Assembly (NCBI GenBank): GCA_015069695.1
Contig: JADCRZ010000036.1
Coordinates: 1 to 64,000, forward strand
Length of the DNA stretch: 64,000 bases
Reading direction: 5' to 3'
DNA from: Williamsia sp.
GTDB lineage: Bacteria > Bacteroidota > Bacteroidia > Chitinophagales > Chitinophagaceae
Made by a program: the position numbers and the translations under genes. Of this stretch, positions 13,951 to 24,100 are shown piece after piece. Position 1 is the stretch's first letter; each line of letters starts with the position of its first letter. The notes below the pieces were generated by a model, which saw nothing but the letters and a program-made list of their open reading frames with translations, searched no databases and was not told the DNA's origin.

Positions 13951-15378
13951 ATGAGTGAACATGCATCTTCCTTCAAGCCTTCATTGGGATTGCTGGATGC
14001 CACGATGGTTGTGGCGGGTTCCATGATCGGTTCGGGTATCTTTATTGTGGCGGCCGACATCAGCCGCAATGTAGGCAGCGCAGGCTGGCTCATTGTTGTT
14101 TGGCTGATCACCGGTTTTATGACCATCACCGCTGCAGTAAGCTATGGCGAGCTGAGCGGCATGTTCCCCAAGGCTGGCGGACAATATGTTTACTTGAAAG
14201 AAGCGTACAATCCCCTGATCGGATTTTTATATGGCTGGAGCTTTTTTGCTGTTATTCAAACAGCCACCATCGCCGCTGTGGGCGTGGCTTTTGCCAAGTT
14301 CACCGCTTATCTGTTGCCGGCCGTGAGCGAGGACAATAAGATATGGGCCCTTCCTTTCACAACCATATCTATAACGGCAGCACAGCTGCTTTCTATTGTT
14401 GTTATTGTGCTGCTCACGTTTATCAATACCCGCGGTGTAAAAAGCGGCAAGCTGATCCAGACCACGTTCACGCTCACCAAACTGGTGAGCTTGTTTGCGC
14501 TGATTGCATTCGGACTGATCCTGGCCAAGCACGATGTGTGGACGGCCAACTGGACCAATGCCTGGGATCTGCGCAAGCTCAATCCGTCCGGTACGTTTGA
14601 GAGCTATACAACCGTAGCAGCCCTCGGAGCCATTGCTGCCGCGATGGTAGGCTCTATTTTCAGCAGCGATTCCTGGAACAATGTAACATTTATCGCAGGT
14701 GAGATCCGCAATCCAAGGCGCAATATCGGATTGAGCCTGTTCCTGGGAACCCTGATCGTAACCATTATCTATGTTACCGCCAATGTAATGTACACAGCTG
14801 TTCTTTCCCTGCAGGAAATTGCCGCTGCAGACAAGGACCGGGTTGCGGTATCCGCATCCAGGGCTATCTTCGGCAATGTGGGTACAATCATCATTGCGGT
14901 CATGATCATGATCTCCACCTTTGGTTGTAACAATGGACTGATCCTTTCAGGTGCAAGGGTGTATTATACGATGGCCAAGGATGGATTGTTTTTCAGAAAA
15001 GCCGGCGTGCTCAATGAAAATGCAGTGCCGGAATGGGGTTTGTGGATCCAGTGTATTGCAGCCTGCCTGTGGAGCCTGAGTGGCAGCTATGGCAATCTGC
15101 TTGACATGATCTCGTTCGTGGTAGTGGGCTTCTATATGCTCACCATCTGGGGAATTTTTATCCTGCGCAAAAAGCGGCCTGATGCAGACCGGCCCTACAA
15201 GGCTTTTGGTTATCCCGTACTGCCACTGCTTTATATCGTAACCGGACTCGCCTTCTGCATTTTGCTGATTATCTACAAACCGCAATACACCTGGCCGGGA
15301 TTGATTATCACCCTCGCCGGTATTCCTATTTATTATATAGCCCTGGCCAATAAAAACAAAGTTTCCAGCAGTATATGA
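13951..15378 (+). CDS. APC-superfamily amino acid permease
   Basis: 475 residues with about twelve hydrophobic segments. The N-terminus has the conserved first-helix substrate motif of the APC fold, VVAGSMIGSGIFIVAADIS, where the GSGI break binds the amino acid backbone. Closest in pattern to the LAT/serine-threonine exchanger branch (ELSGMFPKAGGQYVYLKEAY in helix 2-3). The stop overlaps the start of the heptose kinase by ATGA, so the two are translationally coupled, though no metabolic link between them is evident. Substrate cannot be told from sequence. Confidence 0.9.
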   Translation: MSEHASSFKPSLGLLDATMVVAGSMIGSGIFIVAADISRNVGSAGWLIVVWLITGFMTITAAVSYGELSGMFPKAGGQYVYLKEAYNPLIGFLYGWSFFAVIQTATIAAVGVAFAKFTAYLLPAVSEDNKIWALPFTTISITAAQLLSIVVIVLLTFINTRGVKSGKLIQTTFTLTKLVSLFALIAFGLILAKHDVWTANWTNAWDLRKLNPSGTFESYTTVAALGAIAAAMVGSIFSSDSWNNVTFIAGEIRNPRRNIGLSLFLGTLIVTIIYVTANVMYTAVLSLQEIAAADKDRVAVSASRAIFGNVGTIIIAVMIMISTFGCNNGLILSGARVYYTMAKDGLFFRKAGVLNENAVPEWGLWIQCIAACLWSLSGSYGNLLDMISFVVVGFYMLTIWGIFILRKKRPDADRPYKAFGYPVLPLLYIVTGLAFCILLIIYKPQYTWPGLIITLAGIPIYYIALANKNKVSSSI

Positions 15379-16367
15379 TCGATTTTGAAAGTTTATTTGC
15401 CGCTTTTTCTTCCACCAAGGTAGCCGTGATCGGTGATGTGATGCTTGATACCTACCTCTGGGGCAAGGTAGAGCGGATATCACCGGAAGCCCCTGTGCCG
15501 GTTGTAAGTCTTTCGCACAAGGATTATCGCCTGGGCGGCGCTGCCAACGTAGCGCTGAACCTGCGGGCACTCGGTGCGCAGGTACATGTTTTTTCGGTGA
15601 TCGGGGATGATGATGATGGTACCCTGCTGCAAAAACGGTTTGATGATGAAGGCATTGATACCGTTCACCTGCTGCGCAGCTACAAACGCATTACCACCAA
15701 TAAATCGCGCATCATCAGCCGCAACCAGCAGATGATGCGGCTGGATGCAGAGATCACGACCGATCTGGAACCAGATGACCGCGACAGGTTGGTTGTTGCC
15801 ATCCAGAAATGGATCGAAACCGAAAAGCCGTCCCTCGTTGTATTTGAGGATTACAACAAAGGGGTTTTATCAGAGGAAGTGATTGCGGCTGTAATAGAGA
15901 TCTGTAAGCAACATGGGGTGATTACGACAGTAGATCCCAAGCGCAAGAACTTCTTTGCCTACAAAGGAGCGTCCATCTTTAAACCCAATCTCAAAGAAGT
16001 GCGTGATGCGTTGAACCTGCTTTCAGACGATACAAGCGGAGTCGCCTTGCAACACATTCATGCCTTGTTAAGTGAGCAGCTTCATCACCAGATTTCGCTG
16101 ATCACCTTGTCTGAGAAAGGGGTTTTTTACCAGCAACAAAATGCCTTTCGCATCGTTCATTCGCATGTGCGCAATATCTCGGATGTGTCTGGCGCCGGCG
16201 ACACAGTGATTGCAGTGGCATCGCTGGTGTACGCCGCCACCCGGAACATAGACCTGATGGCGGAAATCGCTAATATTGCAGGTGGACTGGTTTGTGAGGA
16301 AGTGGGTACCGTAGCGATCAACAAAGACCGGTTGCTGGAAGAATGCCAGCTTCTGCTGAAAGGGTAA
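15375..16367 (+). CDS. rfaE1: D-glycero-beta-D-manno-heptose-7-phosphate kinase
   Basis: PfkB-family sugar kinase that makes heptose 1,7-bisphosphate on the way to ADP-heptose for lipopolysaccharide core. 330 residues, matching the kinase half of E. coli HldE; the cytidylyltransferase half is absent, so the two activities are encoded separately here. Motifs are the N-terminal GDVMLDTYLWGKVERISPEA, the glycine-rich RLGGAANVALNLRALGA, and the catalytic DVSGAGDTVIAVASLVYA in which the Asp is the base. Start overlaps the permease stop by 4 nt. Confidence 0.92.
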   Translation: MIDFESLFAAFSSTKVAVIGDVMLDTYLWGKVERISPEAPVPVVSLSHKDYRLGGAANVALNLRALGAQVHVFSVIGDDDDGTLLQKRFDDEGIDTVHLLRSYKRITTNKSRIISRNQQMMRLDAEITTDLEPDDRDRLVVAIQKWIETEKPSLVVFEDYNKGVLSEEVIAAVIEICKQHGVITTVDPKRKNFFAYKGASIFKPNLKEVRDALNLLSDDTSGVALQHIHALLSEQLHHQISLITLSEKGVFYQQQNAFRIVHSHVRNISDVSGAGDTVIAVASLVYAATRNIDLMAEIANIAGGLVCEEVGTVAINKDRLLEECQLLLKG

Positions 16368-16403
16368 GATGGCCTGATTATGGCACGTAGAAAATCTAAT
16401 CTT

Positions 16404-17354
16404 ATGATGGAAACATACACGATCGTCATTCACGGTGGAGCAGGAACCATCCTGAAAAAGGACATGACACCTGAGCTGGAAGATGCTTACCTGAAAGGAC
16501 TCCAGGATGCGCTGGATGGAGGATATGCAGTGCTTGAAAACGATGGCAGCGCTGTGAACGCCGTAAAGGCGGCTGTGGTGATCCTGGAAGACAATATGCT
16601 TTTTAATGCAGGCCGGGGTTCTGTGTTTACCAAGAAAGGATTGCAGGAAATGGATGCTGCTATTATGGAAGGCAAGAACCTGGACGCCGGCAGCATTGCA
16701 GGCGTACGCAACGTACGCAACCCGGTTGAGCTGGCTGCTGAAGTGATGCACTATAGCAACCATGTTTTTTTAAGCGGCAAGGGCGCCAACGATTTCGCCA
16801 TCAAACAAGGCATCAAGCTTGAACCCGATGAATTCTTTTTTTCCCAATTCCGCTACGACCAATGGAAAGCCATCCGCGATTCAGACAACTACTCACTTGA
16901 TCATACCCACCAGCAGCTGGAAGAGCTGATGAAAGACAAAAAATTCGGGACGGTGGGTGCCGTAGCGCTTGACCGGTACGGTAATGTGGCGGCAGCTACA
17001 AGCACCGGTGGGATGACCAACAAAAAATACGGCCGCATCGGCGATACACCGATCATTGGCGGGGGCACCTATGCCAACAACAAAACCTGCGCGGTTTCCT
17101 GTACCGGTCATGGTGAAGTGTTTATCCGCGCTGTAGCAGCATACGATGTAAGCTGTTTGATGGAGTACAAAAACTTTTCCCTTCAGCAGGCCTGCGAAGA
17201 AGTTGTCCTCAACAAGCTTGTTAAGATGGAAGGAGAAGGGGGCCTGATTGCTGTAGATGCGCAAGGCCATGCAGCCCTTGTGTTTAACAGCGAAGGCATG
17301 TACCGGGGTGTACGCGACAGCAAGGGAAGAAATGAAGTAGCTATCTACAAATAA
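16404..17354 (+). CDS. Isoaspartyl peptidase / L-asparaginase, Ntn-hydrolase
   Basis: Plant-type asparaginase that self-cleaves and removes isoaspartyl residues or hydrolyses asparagine. From the chosen start (MMETYTIVIHGGAGTI) the protein has 316 residues. The nucleophile is the Thr of KKFGTVGAVALD near residue 183, where cleavage between Gly and Thr yields two chains; AATSTGGMTNKKYGRIGDTP and GCGTYA-like GGGTYANN form the substrate pocket. A start at 16380 adds eight residues (MARRKSNL) that the family lacks, and is less likely but not excluded. No signal peptide, so cytoplasmic. Confidence 0.93.
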   Translation: MMETYTIVIHGGAGTILKKDMTPELEDAYLKGLQDALDGGYAVLENDGSAVNAVKAAVVILEDNMLFNAGRGSVFTKKGLQEMDAAIMEGKNLDAGSIAGVRNVRNPVELAAEVMHYSNHVFLSGKGANDFAIKQGIKLEPDEFFFSQFRYDQWKAIRDSDNYSLDHTHQQLEELMKDKKFGTVGAVALDRYGNVAAATSTGGMTNKKYGRIGDTPIIGGGTYANNKTCAVSCTGHGEVFIRAVAAYDVSCLMEYKNFSLQQACEEVVLNKLVKMEGEGGLIAVDAQGHAALVFNSEGMYRGVRDSKGRNEVAIYK

Positions 17355-17416
17355 GTGGTCTTCTTTATTCTTTTTCTATCATGTGCCTTTGAAAGAACAA
17401 TTGTTTCCTTCAATTG

Positions 17417-17465
17417 TAAACAGCCTTGATTTTTTTGGTTCCTTTTTCTACCAACGCAAAAAGAA
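17417..17465. repeat. Short dispersed repeat, CAGCCTTGA type, copy 1
   Basis: The stretch with CAGCCTTGATTTTTTTGGTT and then CCTTTTTCTACCAACG, AAAAAGAAC closely resembles 38286-38338. The arms GGTTCCTTTTT and AAAAAGAAC can pair into a hairpin, so it may act as a terminator for the upstream asparaginase gene. Only two copies were noticed. Confidence 0.5.
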
Positions 17466-17483
17466 CATGCCTATTTTTACTCT

Positions 17484-18383
17484 ATGCTAGCAGTCACTAT
17501 TTTAGGGAACAATTCGGCTTTACCTGCATTCGACAGGCACCCGACGGCGCAGGTAGTGACGCTGAATGAACACCTGTTCTTGGTTGATTGCGGCGAAGGC
17601 ACGCAAATACAGATTGCCAAGTACCGGATCCGCAGAAGCCGCATCCAGAAAATATTTATTTCCCACCTGCATGGCGATCATTATTTCGGGCTTGTTGGCC
17701 TGATTACCACCATGGGCCTGCTGGGCAGGGAAAATGATTTGCATGTGTACGGACCCGCTGAGCTGGAACCGATCATCCAGCTGCAGCTAAAAGCAGGCGG
17801 AAACCACTTGCCCTTCAAGCTGCAATTTTATACACTGCACGATGGCATGACGATCACGGAAGACAAATTTGAGATCACCTGTTTCAAAGTGTTTCACCGC
17901 ATCGAGTGTTATGGATTTGTTTTCCGGGAAGTAAGAGCACCCCGCCGGATCAACCCGGATAAGATCAAGCTTTATTCTATTCCCACGCCATATTATGATT
18001 GGCTGAGGTGGGGACATGATTTTGTTTCGGAAAGCGGGGAAGTGATCGCGAATGAGCTGGTAACAGAACCAGGATCAGGCTCTAAGTCTTATGCTTATGC
18101 AGCAGATACGCTTTTTGAAAGATCGATTGCCTGCAGGGTAAAAGGGGTAGACCTGCTGTATCATGAAACCACTTACCTGCACGATCTGGCAGAAAAAGCA
18201 ACCAAGCGTTTTCATAGCACGGCTGTACAGGCTGCTACCATCGCAAAGGAAGCCGGTGTGCACCGCCTGATCATCGGCCATTTTAGTTCCAAGTATGAAA
18301 AGCTGGATCCGTTTGAAGAAGAAGCCAGGGAAATTTTCCCATCTACAGACCTGGCGCTGGAAGGCGTTACCTACCGGGTGTAA
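17484..18383 (+). CDS. rnz: Ribonuclease Z
   Basis: Zinc-dependent beta-lactamase-fold endonuclease that trims tRNA 3' ends. 299 residues, the standard length of the short form. The metal motif HLHGDH is at residues 61-66 and later histidines occur in FKVFHRIECYGF and LIIGHFSSKY; the start of the protein (TILGNNSALP) and DCGEGTQIQIAKYRI are typical of RNase Z. Needed here because the visible tRNA gene does not encode CCA, so trailer removal must precede CCA addition (known for the family). Weak -7-like TATTTTTA lies 5 nt before the start. Confidence 0.96.
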   Translation: MLAVTILGNNSALPAFDRHPTAQVVTLNEHLFLVDCGEGTQIQIAKYRIRRSRIQKIFISHLHGDHYFGLVGLITTMGLLGRENDLHVYGPAELEPIIQLQLKAGGNHLPFKLQFYTLHDGMTITEDKFEITCFKVFHRIECYGFVFREVRAPRRINPDKIKLYSIPTPYYDWLRWGHDFVSESGEVIANELVTEPGSGSKSYAYAADTLFERSIACRVKGVDLLYHETTYLHDLAEKATKRFHSTAVQAATIAKEAGVHRLIIGHFSSKYEKLDPFEEEAREIFPSTDLALEGVTYRV

Positions 18384-18461
18384 TCTCCCTCAAAAATACC
18401 TTTCCCTTACTGAACCCGACAGCGGTTCTGCGCGTTATGTTGCTTTTTTAATCATCAGCTT

Positions 18462-19745
18462 ATGCGGTTGCCTGCGTTGAATGAACAGGCCGGTTGGCGG
18501 TACTTTACTTTTTTCTATCTCTATTTGATGCAGGGCATTCCTGCCGGCTTTGCGCTCACAGCCATTGCCAATTACCTGGTAGGCAAAGGGCTCGCGTCGC
18601 AACAGGTCGGTAGTTTTGTTGCCATTGTCGGTATTCCGTGGATCCTGCAATTTGTATGGGGCCCCCTGATCGACCGGTACCAGTACTCTGTGATTGGCCA
18701 TCGCAAACACTGGGTGCTGCTGACCCAATTGGTGGCATTCCTGGCTTCCCTCACGCTGCTGCTGGTGCAGCAACCTGAAAAGCAGCTGGTGCTGATGTCG
18801 GTTGTATTTTTTACCCACAGCATATTTGCCTCTATCCAGGATGCCAGTGTAGATGCCATCGCTATTTTTATTGTACCGGAGCAGGAGCGGGGCCGGGTAA
18901 ACGCATTTATGCGGGGCGGCTTTTTACTGGGTATTGCTTTTGGCTCGGCCGTCCTGTCGACCGTTCTGCACCGGTGGGGCTTTACAACGGCTGTATGGGT
19001 ACAGTCGCTTAGTTTGCTCCTGTTTACCATCCTTACTTTTTTTATCAAGCTTGATCAGCATGATCCGCTCTTGCCTTCAAAGGCCACCGCAAAAAGGCCG
19101 CTCAATGAAGGAGCACACAATCCATCCCTTTCGCACCTGTTCCGGGAATTGTTCCGGGGCATGACAGTTGCGCCCAGTCTGCGCAGCTTTGGGGTGATTG
19201 CGCTGGTGTATCTATGTCTGAGCATTTTTATCCGTTCATTTTCTTACCACATCATTCATGTGCTCAAATGGCCCGACCAGGAAGTATCGGTATTGCAGGG
19301 AAGCTGGGGCAGCCTGCTGACCTTTTGCGTGATTGTGGGTGGTGGCGTTTTGTCTGACAGGGTAGGTGCCCGGCGTTTGCAGATCTGGGTGATGTGGAGC
19401 ATCGGCTTGTTTTTGCTGGTGCTGTGCAGCCTGAGCTTTCTCTGGGTACACCGGGAGGTAACGACCAGCGGATTGATCCTCTGGAATTTTGTTGATCCCC
19501 TGTTCAGCGTAGCCTGCTTTCCGATCCTGATGTCGCTCTGCCGCCCGCTTGTGGAAGGATCACAGTTTACGGCTTACATGGCTTTCATCAATTTTTGTGA
19601 TGTGATCGGTTCTTATGTTTCCGGCTGGGCCCTGAACTGGGTAAAGGCACCCCTGTTGGGTTTGCTTTGTGCCGGCCTGATCCTCGGGTCGGTCATTGCC
19701 TTGCAGGTAATGCGGTCCAGGCGCCTGAGCCTGGCGGATGCGTAG
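18462..19745 (+). CDS. MFS transporter, AmpG-like
   Basis: 427 residues with about twelve membrane segments. The opening FFYLYLMQGIPAGFALTAIANYL and WILQFVWGPLIDRYQYSVIGHRKHW resemble the AmpG/acetyl-CoA transporter branch of the major facilitator superfamily, in which some members import muropeptides during wall recycling. The DIQDASVDAIA-like helix 4 (FASIQDASVDAIAIFIV) fits that branch. Actual substrate is unknown. It is 78 nt after rnz and 36 nt before the flavoenzyme gene, possibly one transcript. Confidence 0.85.
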   Translation: MRLPALNEQAGWRYFTFFYLYLMQGIPAGFALTAIANYLVGKGLASQQVGSFVAIVGIPWILQFVWGPLIDRYQYSVIGHRKHWVLLTQLVAFLASLTLLLVQQPEKQLVLMSVVFFTHSIFASIQDASVDAIAIFIVPEQERGRVNAFMRGGFLLGIAFGSAVLSTVLHRWGFTTAVWVQSLSLLLFTILTFFIKLDQHDPLLPSKATAKRPLNEGAHNPSLSHLFRELFRGMTVAPSLRSFGVIALVYLCLSIFIRSFSYHIIHVLKWPDQEVSVLQGSWGSLLTFCVIVGGGVLSDRVGARRLQIWVMWSIGLFLLVLCSLSFLWVHREVTTSGLILWNFVDPLFSVACFPILMSLCRPLVEGSQFTAYMAFINFCDVIGSYVSGWALNWVKAPLLGLLCAGLILGSVIALQVMRSRRLSLADA

Positions 19746-19781
19746 AAAACCTTTGCTACATTCACGTAACATTTCCTGCTC

Positions 19782-21056
19782 ATGCCCCACACAACGCATC
19801 CTTCCGGCCCCGACAGGCAAGCCTATGTATATACCAACGGCATTGCAGGCACAAAGCCTGCTATACCGGTCAGCTATCCCCATCTTGCAGCAGCTGCGCA
19901 GAAAAAGATGAGCCGGGAAGCGTTTGCTTATGTGGCAGGCGGTGCAGGACTGGAATCCACCCTAACGGCTAACCGGCAAGCATTTGACCGCTGGAAGATT
20001 GTGCCGCGTATGCTGCGCGATGTTTCGGTGCGTGATATGTCTGCACAATTGTTCAATCAGTCATTGCCCGCGCCGCTCTTATTGGCCCCGGTAGGCGTGC
20101 TCGAGCTGGCGCACAAGGATGCTGACCTGGCTGTTGCCAAAGCAGCCGGCGAAATGGGTATACCGATGATTTTTTCCAGCCAGGCTTCGGTAAGCATGGA
20201 AACATGTACAGGGGTGATGGGTGATGGGCCACGCTGGTTCCAGCTGTACTGGAGCAAATCGGATAGATTGGTGGAAAGCTTAGTAGGCAGAGCAGAAGCC
20301 TGCGGTTGTACGGCGATCGTTGTAACCCTGGATACCACCATGCTGGGTTGGAGGACCCGCGATCTTGACCTGGCCTACCTGCCGTTTTTAAGAGGAAAGG
20401 GGATCGCGCAGTATGTAGCTGACCCGGTATTCCAGCAACTCCTCCATTCATTCACACCTCAAAAAAGTAAAACCAAAATCAACTGGCATACCATCCAGAC
20501 GCTGACCCAGATGGTGAAGGCTTATCCGGGAAGTTTTTTCAAAAACCTTCGATCAGGAGAGGCTGTGGCCGCCGTGCAGTTTTTCATCAGCACGTACTCT
20601 CGTCCTTCGCTTACCTGGGAAGACCTGTCTTTTCTGCGCAGCATCACCAAGTTGCCGATCCTGCTAAAAGGGATCCTGCACGTGGCAGATGCCCGGCTGG
20701 CCGCTGATCATGGCATGGATGGGATCATTGTATCCAATCACGGCGGGCGCCAGGTAGATGGCGCACTGGGCACGCTGGATGCTTTGCCGGCCATAACGGA
20801 GGCAGTTGGCAACCAGCTCACCATCTTGCTTGATAGCGGCATCCGCTGTGGGGCCGATATCTTTAAAGCACTGGCATTGGGTGCCAAAGGGGTTTGCGTA
20901 GGACGTCCCTACGTGTATGCATTGGCGTTAAAAGGACAGGCAGGTGTACAGGAGCTTGTTCAGAACCTGCTTGCTGAATTTGATCTTACGATGGGGTTGG
21001 CCGGTTGTAAAAATTTGTCGGAGATCACCCGGGACGCCTTGCTGCAATGTGGGTAG
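19782..21056 (+). CDS. FMN-dependent alpha-hydroxy-acid oxidising enzyme
   Basis: TIM-barrel flavoprotein oxidising an L-2-hydroxy acid such as lactate to the keto acid. 424 residues. Flavin and substrate motifs are PLLLAPVG near residue 100, the catalytic His-Gly-Gly-Arg in VSNHGGRQVDGALGTLDALP, and the phosphate loop LLDSGIRCGADIFKALALGAKGV. An insertion after TLDTTMLGWRTRDLDLAYLP resembles lactate 2-monooxygenase-like members. Whether it is an oxidase, monooxygenase or quinone-linked dehydrogenase cannot be decided from sequence. No membrane segment is seen. Confidence 0.88.
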   Translation: MPHTTHPSGPDRQAYVYTNGIAGTKPAIPVSYPHLAAAAQKKMSREAFAYVAGGAGLESTLTANRQAFDRWKIVPRMLRDVSVRDMSAQLFNQSLPAPLLLAPVGVLELAHKDADLAVAKAAGEMGIPMIFSSQASVSMETCTGVMGDGPRWFQLYWSKSDRLVESLVGRAEACGCTAIVVTLDTTMLGWRTRDLDLAYLPFLRGKGIAQYVADPVFQQLLHSFTPQKSKTKINWHTIQTLTQMVKAYPGSFFKNLRSGEAVAAVQFFISTYSRPSLTWEDLSFLRSITKLPILLKGILHVADARLAADHGMDGIIVSNHGGRQVDGALGTLDALPAITEAVGNQLTILLDSGIRCGADIFKALALGAKGVCVGRPYVYALALKGQAGVQELVQNLLAEFDLTMGLAGCKNLSEITRDALLQCG

Positions 21057-21147
21057 GACCTTCAAGCATCATGTGCGCAGCTGTTGGATATTAACCAAGC
21101 AAAACTTCCGTCACAGACGCGCAACTTTTTACCTGCAACGATAAACG

Positions 21148-24100
21148 TCATTTTGCCAGTAATTCCCTGATCCTGCCAACATCATCGTTGACGATGCCCT
21201 TTTTCTCCAGTTCGTCCAGGTCCGTCAGGCAAGCAACCGCATACGATTTACCTGTTTTATCTTTCCCGGATTTTAGCTCCTGGTATAGCTTGAGTGCCTG
21301 GTCATATTTGCGCGCAAATAGCAAGGCATGGGCAAGCGTGGCCTTGAGGGATGGCTGTGCGCGCTGCAGCTCCAGGCCCTTGGTAGCATACTGCACAGCC
21401 TCGTTGAACTTAGTGGAGAACAACAGATACCTGGAGTATCTCCCATAATACTGACCCATCATGGCAGCAAAGCCTGTATCGATCTTTGCCAGATTATAGA
21501 GCTTGTTTTCCGTTATGACGGAGCCCTCTTTTTCTTGCGGGTTCAGCACATTAAAAGCCAGGGAATCAGGTAACGCGGTGTAAAGCTCTACCAAGTTTGT
21601 TGCCACATCGGTCATCTCCCTTCTATGACCGTGCGGATGGGCTGTTTCCCAATTTTCAAAGATCTTGAAAGCCTCAACGAGCAGTTGTTCCGATTGGGCA
21701 AAGTCCTTTGTTTGTACATACAAAGCGCCTAGGTCAGTTTGCAAGACGGCTTTAAGCGTTTCAAATTTCACGGAATCCGTTTTTGCCCGTTGTGCAAATA
21801 GCTGAAGAGATTGCTTCAGCAAGGCTTCGGCCTTGGAGTAATTCTTCATGCCGGTATACACGAGACCGAGGGCGTCTTGCACAGTAGATAAAACCGGTCC
21901 ATAATTTTGCGGATCTTCTTTAGATAGTGGGGTCACCAGTTCAATTGCTTCAAGTAGAATAGCTTCCCCTTTGGCATATGCTTGCATGTTTTTGTAAAGC
22001 AAGCCCAGGTCTTTCTGCGTTGTTGTCAATTCCGGCGCGTATCTTTTTGGATTGCCTGCATACAACTGCTTGTGAATATGGAGTGCTTCCAGCAAAGCGG
22101 CCTCGGCTTTCGGGTAGTTTTTTTCTTGCTTGTACAGAAAACTGGCACCTAATTGCACGCGGGCTACTTGTGGTTGGTAAGTTTGCGGATTTTGCACGGC
22201 CAGTTGCCTGACAAGCACGAGGGCATCCGAGTAAGCAGCCTCTGCTTTCTGGTAATTTCCGTTTCTACTGTAAAGTATACCAAGATTGCTTTGCGTTTGA
22301 ACGATGGCTGGTTCATATGTGTTGAGGTGGTTTTTCGCCAGGCGGATTCTTATCTGCAGAGATTCCAATAGGGCTGCTTCAGCTTTCTGGTATTCATTCA
22401 TGGCCGTATATAAATTGCCCAGGTTGTTAAGCAAGGAAGCTAACTGAGATTCATAAGCTTGAGGATGTTCTCCGGCCAGCAGCCTGAAAACCTGCAATGC
22501 ATCCAGGTCAGCCTTTTCTGCTTTAAGAACTTCACCTTTGTCAATATAAAAAACACCCAGGTTTAGTAAGGTCACAGCAACCTGGTAATTGTATGTCTGG
22601 GCATTTTCCTGGGCAAGTCGCTTGTATATTTTAAGTGCTTCAAACAGGGCAGGCTCTGCTTTGGCAAAATCGTTGGTTTCATCATAAAAGCTGCCTAGCC
22701 TCCGTTGCATGTCTGCCAAATCCGGCTCGTATGTCAGGGGGTTGTTTTTGGCCAGTCGCTTCAGGGTCTCAAGTCCTTGGAGAAAAGCCGTTTCTGCTTT
22801 GCCGTAATCATTTTTATTCCAATAATGGTTTCCCAGGCTGTTTTGTGCCATGCTCACAAAGGGTTCAAACTCTTGCGGTTCAGTCTTGGCAAACCGCTGG
22901 TATATCTCATATGCTTCCAGGAAGGCCGGCTCTGCTTTGGTATATTCCTTTTTTTCTTCGTAGAGATTGCCCAGGCTATGCAGGGCGTCTGCCACAGTCA
23001 GCTCATAACGCTGGGGGTCGTTTTTTGTGAGCAGCCGCCTGATTTCCAATGATTCGATCAAAGCCGCTTCTCCTTTGGTATATTCTCTTGTCTTCCTGTA
23101 AAGCACGCCCAGTTGAAATTGTGCTGCTGCTACAGTTTGCCTGGAGATCCGCCCGTCATATTTTCCCAGCTCTCGGCTGATGGCAAGGGCCTGCAACAGC
23201 ATCTGCTCTGCTTTTGGAAATTCTCTTTTGTTTGTGTAGAAGGTGCCCAGATTGTACAGTGCCCGAACCTCATCCTGTTGATAGAGCAGGGGGTTTTCCT
23301 TTGCCATGCGCCTTGCCACATCCAAGGCGCGCAAACTGTATTCAATGGCTTTGTCGTACCTGTTTAGCCATCCGAGAAAATCTGCGTATTTATTCAGGTA
23401 TTTCGCACTGGAAGTATCCAACATTATCAGCAGCTCGTAACAGGAGGAAGTGCTGTCAAACTCGAACCTTGTTACGTGCAGGTCTGCCTTGAGCTGAAGT
23501 GCCTCTGCTGCATCCCGGGTCCTTTGCTTTTCTACCGAATCCCTTTGCTGGATTTCATTCCGCGCTGCTGAAATTTTTTCTCTCTCCACTAAAATGGAGT
23601 CAACCATGCCGGAAAGATTGGCTCTTTGCAGCATTCTGTACGCTGAATCTACATACCCGTTCTGAAAAAGTATAAACGACTGCCTGAACAAGGCTGATGC
23701 ATCATCAAGGTTTACAGGTGCATACTTGCGGGCCAGCTCTTCGGCCTGCTCCGCCACCTTCCGCCTTTGCACTTCCAGGTTCTGCAGATCATCTTCCAGT
23801 TTCTTGATCCTGCTCTCATTTTGTCCCTTGTTTTTTTTCAGTTCATCCAACTCCCTGCTTTTGCGCTGCACCAGGCCCTCCAGCTGCTTCTCCGCTTCTG
23901 TTTTTCCTATCTTGAATATCCGCCGCCGGTACTCCGCAATGCTGTCAGGGTGAGCCATCGTGATCCGGATAACAGCCTGCTGGCCTGCTACGGCAGACAG
24001 CATCGTGGGGTCAACCACCTGAAGGCCCGACTTCCTGACCTGCAAGGAAACACTCGCTTTTTCCGCGACACCTACGTATACCAGGTTAAACTGGCCCAGG

